From positions 875,353 to 939,352 of the forward strand of contig NW_020194620.1 of the NCBI RefSeq assembly GCF_002865645.1: DNA of 64,000 nucleotides, read 5' to 3'. This DNA is from Hyaloscypha bicolor E (lineage: Eukaryota > Ascomycota > Leotiomycetes > Helotiales > Hyaloscyphaceae). Shown one piece after another: positions 46,056 to 59,600 of the stretch (its first letter is position 1; the number at the start of each line of letters is the position of its first letter). A program made the position numbers and the translations under genes. The notes under the pieces are model-generated. The model saw only the letters and a list, made by a program, of their open reading frames with translations. It searched no databases and had not been told where the DNA came from.

Positions 46056-47038
46056 CTCGGCATAGAAAGGGGGGTGGGTTCGCACTTTCCCTCCACCATC
46101 AATTCTTGCAACTCCAATACTGAATGCGTGTGTAAAATAGGTCCATGCAGCCCAACTTAAAGACCCAAGGTTTCGAATCGAAGAACTGAACTCAGGTTCA
46201 TGTTTGACCAACTGGATGAGTTGCGCTTTCTTGGATGTGTATCGGCAGCCTTTACCAGTGAGGAGAGCCCAGTCATGGCTGCCTCCCATTTAACCAAGTT
46301 CTCGCCTGCCACAAGAAAAGCTGCACAGGCTACTTGGCTTGGAGCGTCAACTCAAATCTTTTCTTCGATTTTGTAGAAAGACAACAGATTTGTTTGAGGG
46401 ACCGGATGAAGCCGTTTTTGTGGAAGTGTGTGATCAATGACTCAAGCCAGGCAAGTGCTGGCCTGGTGTTGTGCTTGGCCAATGCAGCAGGCAGCCCCAA
46501 CTCTTTTTGAAAATGATTTCCACGAAGGGTGACTCAAGTCAAGCAGTCGAATGGTAAAAGACGTTGAGTTTGTTTGCTGCTTCTAAGATGAAGAGGAGGC
46601 GCTCACTGCTCATCAAAGGTTGTTCAAACTTCCTATCTCAAGGCTGCACACTATCCATCAAGCTAAAGATAGTTTCAGAGAATGCAGGACTGGACGGGCG
46701 GTTCTCAAACGTTTGAGAATCTGTTCGCGAGGTCTTTGACGATAAGTGAGAAGTTTCAGATGTTGCATGTGCTTTTCATCTCAATTCTCTTTCCGTTACA
46801 TGCCAACTTTCATTGCGAATCGCTTTTCATCTCATTTTTTTTTGTTGCTGCTGGCCTCGCATCGTAATTCATCTTTCGTCCAGTGTGCTGTTCGCCATTA
46901 TCGAATTTGCAATTCGCCTTTCATCACTGGTAGTATCGTTTACACCAATGAGTGCATAAAAGCATCAAGCAGGAGTGAAAGCGGGTCCAGCTTGGGAATT
47001 GAGGCGTGAGGGGAATGGTATATTTGTCTGTTTTGTGC

Positions 47039-47227
47039 GTCTCAATCGACTCCTGGTTGTATTTGCAAAGGCTTGGTGTGACGTGTGGAAGCATTGCTGC
47101 TCGTCTCTCAGTAGACTGGGTTGTTTTTGCCGAAACTCAAGGTGACGTTTGGAAACATTGCTGTTGGTCTCTCAGACGACTTCTTGATTGTTGTTGCTAA
47201 GGCTCAGGGTGACGCGTAGAAGCATTG
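47039..47227. repeat. Degenerate tandem repeat, about 64-67 bp, three copies
   Basis: Each unit begins GTCTCnnnnGAC, continues TTGTnnTTGC...AAGGCT/ACTCA, and ends GGTGTGACG or GGTGACGnnT followed by GGAAGCATTG or GGAAACATTG. Units start near 47039, 47103 and 47167. Confidence 0.7.
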
Positions 47228-50200
47228 GAGGTCCGGAAGCTGATCCAACTTCTCAATTCGCGTTAAGTCCAATGACGATCCTGAATTCATCTCGGATTGA
47301 AGTTCTTCCTTGCCTTCTCCATATGGCAGGGAAGAGTTCCAGCCATGGTCTGAAACTGAGAATACCAACGGGGCCTCGGTACTCTATAGGTATCTTGTTG
47401 CTATGCTGCTTGAGTTGAGCGAAGCAGTAGATGGAAAAGTCGTTGTTTGAGAAGTGGCCTTGATCGAGATCCTTTATATATCAACGATGGGGCACTCTTT
47501 CAAACTCGTTGAGGCTCGCCATTCGTGAAGGCCGGCATCTCATCATCTGTTCTCCCTCTTCTCAGCACTTCCCTTCGCCACTCGCGGTTTTCTGGTCTAC
47601 TAGATCTCAGACCTTGTTGACGGCAGAGAGACTCGATCTCCCACAAGGAGCGGTCCTCATTGATCACGGAAAGCTTCGTTTTGGTGAAGTCAGCGCTCTG
47701 GATGTCTTTCTGGAACTCTTGATCTCGATGAATGACTCTTTGGATCTTCCGAAAGAGGTAAAGGTGACTTGCAAGCCTCTGGTCAGTCTTCCACTCAGTT
47801 CGCTTGATACTGATAAAGTCGCAAAGAGCAGTGGTGTAGTGATTTTCATTTTCCGTCAGACTTGAATCTCCGGCGGTCTTGCCTGCAAAATTTGGCTCAG
47901 TAACGGCACGTGAAGCGTCAATAGATCAAATTTGAAATCTGGCTCATTCGGGGTGATCTCTGGCTTTCGGCACAAATATGTCTTAGTCGTGCCACGTTGT
48001 TAATGCCACGATATCAGTGCCAATTCCTTTGCGTAGACGATGTTTTAGTTTAGTACTTGTAGTTCTAGCTGACTGGCTTGGATGCGGGACACCGTTCAAG
48101 TGGGGTTCGGCCGGCCTCCACGAAGTTCACATCCGTTGCAGAAAGAGTCCCAAGGAACAGATTGGCCGGGGAGGAGGTTGTGACAAGGGTCGATTAACAG
48201 TGGGATGGAATAGGTTTCGGTGACAGTGAGAGAACCTGAAGCGAGCGGGATGCCCAAGACATCCACCATAGTAGTGGTGATATCAGAGCCGAATTACTCA
48301 GCAGTGGCTACAGATTCGTCAATAAGAAGGTTCCTTGGTAATTGGTAGTTTTTCAACTTACGTTGGGAGGAGAATAATAAAAAGCACCAGGTCCTGCACT
48401 TCGCGTCAGATCCACTGCCGGGACTTGACATTAGGCAAACCAACATTGCTCCTAAACACGCTGATGGGCGGAGATCATCGCTCTGAGCATGACGTCTCTG
48501 TCCGGCTGCGATGGCCTTTCCCTTAGACAGTTGGAGTCGGCGTATTCTGGGAGACCCAACTACCGCTGCCGTTGTCGATGGCATTGATGATAACCCACTC
48601 TGGTCTACCAACTGTATGGTTCTATATATTTTTGTCTGATCTTCAGAGGGAAGTCAGTGAATAGAGTCAAGGAATATCTAGGGCCGAAGGACCTCAAACA
48701 TGGATGATTGATGAATCGGCGCTCGCCAAACCGGACTGCGATGAAAACCTTGAATCCACATGGCCCAGGAGCCTTCGTATATTTCTGACGTACACGGTTG
48801 GGAGAGATACACGCGAAGTATTAGCAAATGTCTTTTTGAAGCGGCATAGATGGAAGAACTTTGCCGGGCCGAGGCCCAGACTTACCAATGAATTTCAGTT
48901 TGCTTCTTGAGGGCATTTTAGCGAAATGTCCTGTGCTACTCTCCTGCTTCTCAACACGGGTGCGATCGATGGAGCTTGCTTCAGTCTTCGAGGATTTGTG
49001 TTCGGTTGTGGGGGTTATTAGTTGTGTGGGTAAATCGATGTGTTCCGCTTCTTCGAAAGCACATTCAGAGAGAAGTCTCGAGTAGCTGAGCAGAGAGGAG
49101 TACCTAGTACAAGTAATTGGATGACGATACTTCGTAGTTGGAAAGATCGAGTCTACTTAATAACTTCAACGGCTAGGACGCGTCAACAATGAGGTGGTGA
49201 GATACGATTTGGGGATGTCCGGGTTGAGACCTCGATCTTTACCGTTGATCTGAGGCACAACATCTGCAAATCGATCAGTCTATAGATAATTACATTGTAC
49301 GACAGTTCTCACTACTCTCCGTACTCCGAAGCTCTTGCAATGTAAAGCGCTGTGGAAGAATTGTCGCTCTTGGAGCGAGTTTTGGAACTGCCCTAAAGGC
49401 AAGTCAAAAAGGCTGGTCATCAGCATCACCATCGATTGTGAGCAGTATATGGCACCCCCAAACCTTCAAGGAAGTACCTGAAGCCGAAGGGAGAACAGTC
49501 GAAAGGCAAAGACCGTGGTGAAGCGGTTTTGCCAAGATCACACGGGAAGAACGTGGCACTTACCAAATGGGAATCAAGGAAGCGGTGGAAGCTGTTCGGG
49601 AGTCGGATTCGATGAAAGGAGTGTCTTAATTTTGTCAAGGCAGTGTTAAAAGACGCCCCGGAGGCTTTTCGTACTGTTGTGGAGATGGTATTACCTGCAT
49701 CGCGGCCTCCAAACAGAACTGACCCTGAGTACAAATGGTTCAGCTCTCAACTGCGTGTCCATATTCTCAATTGCTTGCTTTTAGGCCTTTTCGAGTGTTC
49801 GTAATGCATCGCAGACAATGGGAAAGCAGATCTGAAGTAGTGAGTCGTACTGCTGGGAAGGCAAGGGAGGCGCTTTGACTTACTATTTGAGAAGAGATCT
49901 GCTCCCAACTCCTATCCAACAGCACTAGAATGCTCTGAAGGCCCTCTAGCAGGTAGATTCAATGTACTGGGTAATGTGGGGAAACGAAAGCTGTATTGTG
50001 GCACCTGCGAGAAGGTCAGCCTATTTTGGCCACTTCAAGACTCTCTCTAATTAATCCACTTACACAAAGACGCACTGCTTCTAGACACTCCAGGGAATAG
50101 TATCAGACACTAAAGGAACATCTAGATGCAATTGGAGATGGAATGATGCATGATGGGGGTGGTGAGGAAATTTTTGAGTGGTGTATTGATTGGATTTGTC

Positions 50201-51431
50201 GTAGGAGGAGGTGGACAGAAGGAAGCAAAATTCGCAAACGGAGCTAAACCCTTCCCGGTCAGACGTCCTCGACGCTTTTTAGCTCTTCAACAAGTTCAAC
50301 GACTAAGCAAGTCATAAAATCCTATTAGGCGGCTTGGCATTTCCATGGATGTGTCGAAACTGCCGTTGCGTTGCAAACAGTTTCTTAGTTCGTGGCAAGA
50401 GCAAAGTACAGGTCTTACTACGCTCTAAAGAGATTGGATTCGGAACGTCAAATGACTGGGTGAGTTCTACGCAGACATGGTGAGTACAGGCAAGTGACTT
50501 AACTACTCGATATGATGCAGACTTTGCTATGGAAAACAGTTGTCGAGCGGCTGCGCAATTATGCTGACCACGACGAATAGTTTACTTCCCTCCATTTAGA
50601 GCTTATCGATTGAGCCATGACAGCAACTTTACACTTCCTACCCTGTTCAATCTTGTTGCTCCAAAGAATTGTGTCTAGGAGACTCTGATTGAGAGTGGAG
50701 CAGGAACATGCGCAGGCAACCGCAGAAGAGAGAAATGCAGGACTGGGGGGCTAACCACCATGGGCAGGGAGACGTATTATCATCCACATCAATCCCATCT
50801 AGGGTACATCAAGTTTTGTCTTTGTCTCTAAAAAGTTGATGCTTCAATGGCCAGGAAAGGGAGACACTTCGACAGTCAACGGGGCAACAGTCCCGCTTCA
50901 TTTTGTTGTAAAGGTATTCTAGCACAAAGGAAGCTTCCCTATCTGATACAGCTAATAGATAGTATCGAATTCTTCCTATTTGCACTACAATTTCAATAAC
51001 TTCTCTGGGTTGGAAATGCGCTGATGGGTGGCGATCAAAGGGATTCGACTCACACGACAGTTCACAAAATCTGATTCTAGCGCCGACAGGATGCATTCCA
51101 GGGCCTTTGATATAGGGTAACCCAGTGAAGTATTGCACTAGTAAGAGTATCCTTAGGAGGAGCAAAATGTATCAATGATATCATTGCTACCTAGAGTGAA
51201 GCATCACGATGAGATGAGGTTGGTCGGCGGGGAAATGTCGGCCCGAAATGCACGCTAGAAATTCTGCGAGGTTCGATGCTGGGAATTTTTTTCTGGAGCA
51301 CTCGAGCCATTCTGTTTTGATCCCAATTCTCTCACTCCATAACTCATACTACTCGGTCAGATCTCTCCAGGTCTCCCCATACTTTTGTACTTGTACCTTC
51401 CTCCAAGCGTCATTCATTGAATCTTTCCAAA

Positions 51432-53384
51432 ATGCAGCGTGCATTGACTTCCAGAGCGTCGACCCTCGGCCGATCGTCAACATCGAAGCTCCGTCCTATC
51501 GCCTCTGCTGGCTTCAATGCTCAGCAGCTGCGATTCGCACACAAGGTATGCAATACTTGAGGAATCTACATGTATTGGGGAAGTGTTTGCGAGAAATGAT
51601 GAGAAATAGAGGCTAACGGGTATGGCATGATCACAGGAGCTCAAATTCGGTGTGGAAGGACGAGCAGCTCTCCTGGCTGGTGTTGAGACTCTGGCAAAGG
51701 CGGTAGCTACAACCTTAGGACCAAAGGGACGGAATGTTTTGATTGAGTCAAGTTACGGCTCACCGAAGATTACAAAGGGTTAGTTCCCACCCCCTATTCA
51801 TCTTTACTCCAGCTAATGATCTCCAGATGGTGTGACTGTTGCCAGAGCCATTACCCTCAAGGACAAATTCGAAAACCTCGGTGCCCGACTCATCCAAGAT
51901 GTAGCGTCAAAGACAAACGAGACCGCAGGTGATGGAACCACAACCGCTACTGTCCTCGCCCGAGCCATCTTCTCCGAGACCGTCAAGAACGTTGCCGCAG
52001 GGTGCAACCCTATGGACCTCCGCCGCGGGACCCAAGCTGCTGTTGAGGCTGTCGTCGAGTTCCTACAAAAGAATAAACGTGATATTACCACCAGCGAGGA
52101 GATTGCCCAGGTCGCAACCATCAGTGCGAACGGCGATACGCACATTGGTAAGCTGATTGCCAGTGCGATGGAGAAAGTCGGAAAGGAGGGTGTGATCACG
52201 GTGAAGGAGGGAAAGACCATGGAAGACGAGCTCGATGTTACTGAGGGTATGCGATTTGACCGCGGATTCGTCTCCCCATACTTCATCACCGATACCAAGT
52301 CACAAAAGGTCGAATTTGAGAAGCCGTTGATCCTGCTCTCCGAGAAGAAGATTTCAGCTGTCCAGGACATTATCCCAGCTCTCGAAGCCTCTACCCAGCT
52401 CCGCAGACCTTTGGTCATCATTGCTGAGGATATTGATGGAGAGGCTCTCGCGGTCTGCATCTTGAACAAGCTCCGTGGCCAACTTCAAGTCGCTGCTGTT
52501 AAGGCACCAGGTTTTGGTGAGAACCGCAAGTCTATCCTTGGTGATCTAGGTGTTCTTACCAACGCCACTGTCTTCACTGACGAGCTCGACATCAAGCTTG
52601 AGAAGGCTACCCCAGATATGTTCGGATCTACTGGATCCATCACCATCACAAAAGAGGATACGATCATTTTGAATGGTGACGGAAGCAAGGATGCTATCAG
52701 TCAACGATGCGAGCAAATCCGGGGCGTCATGACCGACCCTACAACCTCCGACTACGAGAAAGAGAAGCTCCAAGAGCGTCTTGCCAAGCTCTCTGGCGGT
52801 GTTGCAGTCATCAAGGTCGGTGGATCTTCAGAAGTCGAGGTTGGTGAGAAGAAGGATCGTTTTGTTGATGCTCTCAACGCCACCCGTGCTGCAGTTGAGG
52901 AGGGTATTCTCCCAGGTGGTGGAACTGCTCTTCTCAAGGCAGCCAGCCAAGCTCTTGCCGGTGTTAAGCCAACCAACTTCGACCAACAGCTTGGTGTTAG
53001 CATCATCAAGAGTGCCATAACCAAGCCTGCACGCATGATTGTTGAGAACGCTGGTATGGAGGGCTCAGTCGTTGTCGGCAAGCTTATGGATGAATTTGGG
53101 TCCGACTTCAACAAGGGTTATGATAGCGCCAAGGGAGAGTACGTTGACATGATCGCTGCCGGTATCGTTGATCCATTCAAAGTTGTCCGAACTGCATTGG
53201 TAGATGCTAGCGGTGTTGCCTCATTACTTGGCACGACTGAGGTTGCTATTGTTGAGGCACCAGAGGAGAAGGGCCCACCAGGCGGTGGCATGGGAGGCAT
53301 GGGCGGTTAGTAACTCTCTTTTTCCTGTTGTTATCAGCTTACTGACAACTTCCAGGAATGGGTGGCATGGGTGGAATGATGTGA
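51432..53384 (+). CDS. hsp60: Mitochondrial chaperonin HSP60
   Basis: Four exons (51432-51545, 51637-51778, 51827-53305, 53356-53384; introns 91, 48, 50 nt) give 587 residues, the normal length. Exon 1 is a mitochondrial presequence rich in Arg/Ser ([20 protein letters not shown], then RFAHK), with cleavage probably near the first splice. The body is group I chaperonin: [44 protein letters not shown] (split here by an intron), [14 protein letters not shown] for ATP, and the Gly/Met tail [11 protein letters not shown] completed only in the last exon. It folds imported matrix proteins as an ATP-driven ring with HSP10. It is highly conserved and expected to be essential. No clear heat-shock element was identified upstream. 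Confidence 0.97.
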
Positions 53385-54086
53385 AAAAGTTAACGGCGAC
53401 GATGTAGAAAAACCCCGTCACGGCCAAGCTCTTCACAGATGCCGTCGGGCGTCTGGAATGATAGTATGAGGGCTGTTTTAAATGTTGTACAACACTCACC
53501 CCACTCAATCCTCTTTGTACTTTGTCTTATATTTGGCATTACGGAGCGATTTGGTGTTTTTAAGTAGTGGAAGGAAGATCATGTAAATTAATGAGCCAAA
53601 AACAATTCAAACTGTCAAATACACAATGCGTGTCTCTTGCCACTGTGTTCTCGAACTTCCGCATACTGAAATGTCTATATTAGGGTCATTTCAAGGCAAC
53701 CATATGAATTCTTAGGCATCTCACAGATCTATCAATAAATTTCCCATAAATCTTCTGCCTGGTGAAGGCTTAGAAGCGCTGACGTTCTCCACGTTTGAGC
53801 TAGCCAACACGTGACCAAAACCACCCCACCAATTCAAGGCGTTCGCAAAGCAACCACCAGCAACAAATACTTACGATAAACATCCCACCGCCATTTCTCT
53901 GCCCCAATCCTCGAAATCAGACCCCATTTCCTACGAACGATTCTAGCTCAAGTTTCTGTACGTCTTTTGCCGCCTTGCCTCCAAGAATACTACAATTCAT
54001 TGATCTCTTGCGCCTAATCCCGCTGACAACGTTGTTGGCAGACTCATTGAATCAGCACTGATTGTCACACAAAAGTGAACGGCATC
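53385..54086. other. Intergenic region HSP60 / cofilin
   Basis: No gene; HSP60 3' end, cofilin promoter and leader, both plus strand. Confidence 0.55.
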
Positions 54087-54922
54087 ATGGTCAGTATCTC
54101 CAGGCCTTCGAGTACCACGTTACCAGGTGCTAACATGTGCTACCTTCCAGTCTCAATCAGGGTCAGTTCCACCATTTCACCCCTCCATTCACAGTCCTCG
54201 AGAAACCCAAATTGCCTGCAACCGCCCTCGTGCTGATGCCTTCGACTCTGCGAGCCCTCCATCCACAACGTAGCCTAAATGAAGAGATAGACAGACATAG
54301 ACTGACGAGTATTTGGAAATAGTGTCTCGGTTTCGCCGGACTGCATCAGCAAGTTCAACGAGCTGAAGCTCAACAAGAAGCTCAAGTTCATCATCTACCA
54401 GCTCTCAGATGACTACAAGGAAATCGTCATCGAGGAGACGAGCGAAGACGGTGACTGGGAGGTCTTCCGTAAGAAGTTATTGAGCGCACAGTCCAAGAGC
54501 AAGACTGTATGTCTCTGGCAAGCTCCAAAGTTTGCGGGTGGCTGTTGACACATGAAACAGGGGAAAATTGGCAAGGGTCCAAGATACGCTGTCTATGACT
54601 TTGCCTATGAACTGTCTAACGGCGAGGGTTCGAGGTAATTTGACCCCGGAATCGAGTTGGATAAACGGAGCTGATAACGTCTACAGAAGCAAGATTACCT
54701 TCATTGCGTGGTCTCCAGATGATGCTGGAATCCAGGTTCGTATCCTTGAAATCTCAGGCTCCAGCTCTATGCTAACGGTTTCAGCCCAAAATGGTGTACG
54801 CCTCCTCGAAAGATGCTCTCAAGCGCGCCTTGAATGGAATCGCCACCGAATTCCAAGCAAACGACGAAGAAGATATCGAGTATGAATCCGTGCTCAAGAA
54901 GGTCAGTAAGGGAGGGGCATAA
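54087..54922 (+). CDS. cof1: Cofilin (ADF/cofilin actin-severing protein)
   Basis: Six exons (54087-54089, 54152-54162, 54323-54506, 54561-54634, 54687-54735, 54785-54922) give 152 residues. The first exon is only the ATG and the second only 11 nt, a layout common in fungal cofilin genes. The protein is a complete ADF homology domain: [20 protein letters not shown] with the N-terminal Ser that kinases can modify, [43 protein letters not shown], and the long actin-binding helix [18 protein letters not shown]. It severs and depolymerises actin filaments at patches and hyphal tips. All phases agree, so the model is firm. Confidence 0.95.
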
Positions 54923-55314
54923 ACACTCTACTTCTTGCGCACACACAGATTCTTGATATGAAAGGCGGAGGGGAGGGAAGGGAAGGCACGGGAAAGGAAA
55001 GAAGGGAGCGGTTTGGAGGAGGGCGGTGTTTCATTGGTGCAGTTGCGTTCATTTGCCTGCGATGATATGCATAGTTGGGCGATTGATTATCAGTCGAGCT
55101 TTCTCTTTTGGAGCGAGGAGAAAGAGAGAATAGTCAAGTTCATAGCCGTACGAGACAACAGATATGGAGACATCAAAAGCATGTTCTTGACCTTCCATTC
55201 TTCTACCAATCATCCAATGAGGCTCTATGTGCGGTGTATCATGTGTATTTTCCTTCCAAACGCCATGCTCAATGCCCAAAGCTCTCTGACCGTATCACAT
55301 GCGGTATCAACACC
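54923..55314. other. Convergent intergenic region cofilin / Get5
   Basis: About 390 nt of 3' sequence between tail-to-tail genes. It has a G-rich AAGGGAAGG-type purine tract at about 54964-55010. Confidence 0.55.
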
Positions 55315-56002
55315 TCACTTCTCCGCCTCCACAGCTTTCCTGAAAACCCCCCATATCCTCTCGCCCTCCTTCTCATCCTTCAGCCTGGCCACCAAAAAGC
55401 CCCTCAGATCAGTCCAAAACTCCTCACCCCTCAGTGTCTCTGCGCCATGCCCAACAACAACCGGCTCTACCTCTTCCCCATCCCTTTTCACCGCCCCTGC
55501 ACCACCAATAACCATAACCCCAAGCTCGACCTTCCCTCCCTTCGCCCCCTCGTCACCAACCACATCTTTGAGAGTCTTACTATCACCCACCGGCTTCTTA
55601 TTCCACAATAACCTCAACTTACTTACTGGTATCGCGCTCTGCTCCGAAATCGATTCTTTGAGAGAGAGGATCGAGGTTGATAAAGGTAGCGAGGGAAACG
55701 TGATGTCAAGAGGCGGGTTACGCAGGGATTTCAGGGTGACGGAGAGGGAGGGTTCGGTGCCTGGTGTGAGGCGGATCTTTTTGGAGAGGGGGAGGGAGGC
55801 TTTGGGGAGGATGTACTGTTCGGATGCTTATTAGTTTGGTGGGAGGATAGGGAAAGGGGCATGGAAGGAGGGAAGGAAATGAGGTACGTACAGCCCCGCG
55901 AGCAGGGTAGGTTTTGGGGTCTTCGACATGCTCGGCGGAGATCTTGCTAGGCTTTGCGTCGAGGGTCGTGAGGAAAGATTTTGCGAAGGATAGCTCCGTC
56001 AT
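55315..56002 (-). CDS. get5: Get5/Mdy2-like ubiquitin-like domain protein
   Basis: Exons 56002-55892 and 55815-55315 with a 76-nt phase-0 intron give 203 residues. The N-terminus MTELSFAKSFLTTLDAKPSK with DPKTYPARGAY is the Get4-binding region typical of fungal Get5. A ubiquitin-like fold follows at about 60-130 (VTLKSLRNPPLDITF, KLRLLWNKKPVGDSKTLKDV). The C-terminal helical part (EEFWTDLRGFLVARL, ERIWGVFRKAVE) corresponds to the homodimerisation domain. Get5 with Get4 and Sgt2 hands tail-anchored membrane proteins to Get3 for insertion into the ER; it acts in the cytosol. The splice is supported by restoring the conserved ARGAYILPKA sequence. Confidence 0.88.
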
Positions 56003-56688
56003 TTTGGCTGTTTCCCTTGGGGCGAGATAGTTGAGGTGGAAGGGACGGGAGGTGGGGAGGGTAAGACCATTGAAGCAGGACAAGTAGTGCGGGAGATGTA
56101 AAGCTTGAAATGTGGTGCTGCTTTACTGTAGCGAGACGATGATGTAGCTTGTCCTTGTCTCAACATCAAATGGAAACACAGAACAATTTTTCTAAATCTA
56201 GATGAATTTTTTAGAGAGCAGCGTATAGCAATCTATTACGATTTAAATAGTCTCCATTGTCGCATAAACTATGCTCGTAGAGCACGAGCGGTCCTAAAAA
56301 TCGACAGGCCGAGACAACTCTCAAGCATTATTATCAAACAGAAATGTGATACTCTTGCTTTTCAGTACTGGTCATTCATTCCATTTCAGTACTGGTCAGT
56401 CATTCCATTGAGGCGGTCAACTGAATCCTCGAGGAGTGCATCTTGTTGTGCTCCAGAAACACGTGAAGGTGATGGTTGCTACTCTGAATATCGAACTTGA
56501 GGGTAAACTTCCTGTCCATCTTGCTCCTTGATTCCGTTCCTGTTTGTGAAATATATAAGAGACTATATAAGGAGGCTATGGTATATTGATGTAACGATTG
56601 CGCCCATCCAGCCATGTACTGCTCTGCCAAAGCAGCTGTCTCAAATGCTAACTAATTTCTAGTTGCAATATATTGACCAACGTATTTT
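56003..56688. other. Intergenic region Get5 / HET protein
   Basis: No supported gene. A 17-bp word (CAGTACTGGTCATTCATT-like) is duplicated at about 56365 and 56386. Confidence 0.5.
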
Positions 56689-59600
56689 TCAAACCAAATG
56701 AAATAATTCATCCCGAAGATTCGGGTCTGTGACGGCCTGTCCATCCATGAGCCCATGGATATAGCATTCTCCCACCAGCTTGTAATGCATCTTGTGGTCC
56801 GCGGCCCTCAGAACAACGGGAACGCTGCAACCATACAACACAGCGATGACATCGCCATTCTGCAATCCATCTGGCCCAAGTCCAAAAAACTTTCCAGTGC
56901 TCGTTGTGAAGAACTTGCGATTCCATACCACGCTCTGTACCCTTTCCAAGAACTCAACCATTATCGAAGGTCCCCCAGACTTGATCAAAACAGAGGTATC
57001 GAGAACTCCAGATGAGGAGGTCTGGGCAAGAGTGTAGAGGCACGCCCGCCGGTACCAACTCTTCGGGGGAGATCCGTCCGGCGACCTGTCTGCAACTAAC
57101 GTCCGCCAAAGCTTCTCTGGAACGGAGTAGAATTTGTCGGATTGTTCGTTCCAGCCCGCCATGTGGAGAGCTTCTCTCCATACTATTCCACCGCTAGCTC
57201 GAGGCAGGCACGCGCCTATGGTGTCCACGTTAAGGCCGCGGACAAGCAGAATACCCTGGTTGAAATCATGATCCACAAGCGATCGTCCAGCGGAAGCATT
57301 GTAAGTCTCGCGGTTGGGGGAGCCAACCAGACTGTCTCCGTTTTTGCGGCCAAATGAACCATCTCCAAGCACGCCGAAGGCAGAACCCGCTACGGTGGCG
57401 ATCCAGCTCGGGAGGACTCTAGAGACTATAGGGGCCCAAGGCCTGCAAATGATGTCCAGTGACTTGCTGACATTAACGCAATGCATTACGCAACGTTGAA
57501 TCACGTCCGTGATGTCTGCTTCGTAGTCCAAAGATGAAATAGAGCCCGCATTATTATATTCAAGAGGAGGGACATCTCTTGCCAAAGCGAGCAATGAGTT
57601 GACGCGATCTCGTGCTTCTGTGCAATCAAAGTCTTTGAATGTCCATAGAAGCGTTTCCAAATCGAAAGTTGGTTCAAACTGTCCGCCGTTGTCAGATCTC
57701 TGGATTAGGCTCTGATTATACTCCACAATTCTCTCGGCAAACCTGGACCATCCAGCCGCTGGATACCCACCACTCCGCTGCTGATCGGGAAGTTTGATTT
57801 CATTCATTCGTGAGACGAATAAACCAACTGCATCGGCAAAATCGGCCCAATGAATAATATCGTCACCACAGTGTATTGTAGAGTTCTTGGCAAATGCAAT
57901 TTCTTGAATGACCCAACGGCGGCTGAACCATTTGCGTGACATAAGATCCCTCAAAGCCCTCCACGAATCCAGTTTTGATCCATCGCGGACTTCATTATCA
58001 AGTGATGACAAGTTCAAGATTCGTGGAATGAATTCCAAAGCCAATTTACTCGAGTCGTCGCTTTCTCCAAGCCAAACGCAGACGTTGTTGGCTTGTTGAT
58101 AAATTTGTCCCATCTTCGAGACTTGATGTGCCCGTTCTCGACTATCATTCATATTGATGCAAAGATTGTCCACCCAAAGGTAGATCGGGAATGAAGAATC
58201 TCGTAGGTGCAGCAGTGCAGAGTGCAGATTGGCTGGGATGAAACGCTTCGCTCTTACAAAGTCTTTGAGAGAACGCTTGGGGCCTTGTGTTTTCAAGCAT
58301 TGGATGCGGATCTCCTTTGACGTTCTAATATCTCCCCAGCAATATGACAAGGCTTCATAGGAGACCTTTGGAGTTTTGGTAGATAATGGTAATAGTCGGC
58401 ATTGAATGATCTCATCCTTTTCCCCGGGTAAGAGAACAAGCATTCTGGTCTCGTCTTCAAGAAGAGCTTTGTAACTGTACTCATTTCGGGCCATAAGCCT
58501 TTCAACCATTTGGGGGAGAATCGCAGAAGCTTGGTCGGGTTTTTTCCATTCTGTTTCAGTAGTCACACCTGTAGGGCGGGGTCGTTTGGGAACATGAGCG
58601 TTATTTGAACTACCCTTCTTGCTGACGTTTAGGTCCAGGCTAGGTTTTACCAACACCTGCGCTGCAGTCAAAGGGGCAGGGCTTTCTTTGCGCCGGCTAT
58701 CGGGGAAGAACGTTTCGGGAGGTTCCGACTCCTGAGAGTCTTCTTGCGCTGATCTGATCGAATCGCTCCTCGCAAACGTGGCAGGATCAGGGGTGAACTC
58801 TCCCCGATGGACCAACTTCTCGAACTCTTCATCCGAAAAAATTGTATGGCCGTGTACGCGTTTAAGATGACTTCGAAAGTTGTCCCCTCGAGGCCAGACT
58901 TTCTCACTCGATTTGCAACCTGAAACGAGACAACGATATAATTTCGCTGGTGCTGTAGCCAAAGCACCAGATTGATGCTTTGACCTCATATGCCTGTCGA
59001 GATCGTTGGTTGTACTGAATCCTTCTGTGCGGGGACATCCAGGGAACCGACAAATGAATGGTTTCCTATGTCGAAGGTCATGCTTTCTATGTAATGTAAG
59101 CTTGAGTTTGTTTGGGTGTGTGTACAACTTACTTCAATTCGGATTGAGTTTTGACAGGTTTCTGGCATACGGGGCATACCAGTTCAGGGCGATCCACCCC
59201 ATCCGCTGATGGCCGTACAAATGAATGACGAGACGAATCTTGACCTACAGGGGTGACGACATCAGGAAGGGATTTTCTGGAACTATTATCGACTGATTGA
59301 GAAACCCAAGCTGCGGAAGAATTATCGGTAATCGAAGCTGATTTCACTGGCGCATCGAGGCTGCTGATAGAGTTCGAGGGGGTTGGGTATGGTTTTTGAG
59401 CCTCGGTTAGGCGCTTGACTGGCGCAAGAGGGTGTACAGTTTGGGACGCATCATCATCGAAACCCGAATCATCACTCGGGGTGCCTGGGCGACTGCCAAC
59501 CCCATGCGGTCTGTCTTTAGGCCCGTTCAGTTTACTGGGGTTGGTTTGCGGTTCTGAACAAGACAAGCTCTTTTCAATACAACGGTCGCACTTTACGTCT

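Larger units (their letters stand above)
45082..51431. other. Gene-poor region of about 6.3 kb
   Basis: No frame on either strand shows a domain, spliceable continuation or convincing codon use. The longest (45774-46289 minus; 47509-47865 plus, 118 residues) lie in or near decayed repeats. Composition is normal, unlike the AT-rich block at 1-3095, so this is not simply RIP-treated DNA. The last few hundred bases are the HSP60 promoter. Confidence 0.5.

Noticed and set aside
51241..51431. Heat-shock element upstream of HSP60
   Set aside because: GAA and TTC blocks are present but not with the required two-base spacing, so not claimed.
51813..52469. 218-residue minus-strand open frame
   Set aside because: Exact shadow of the HSP60 coding exon; no domain of its own.
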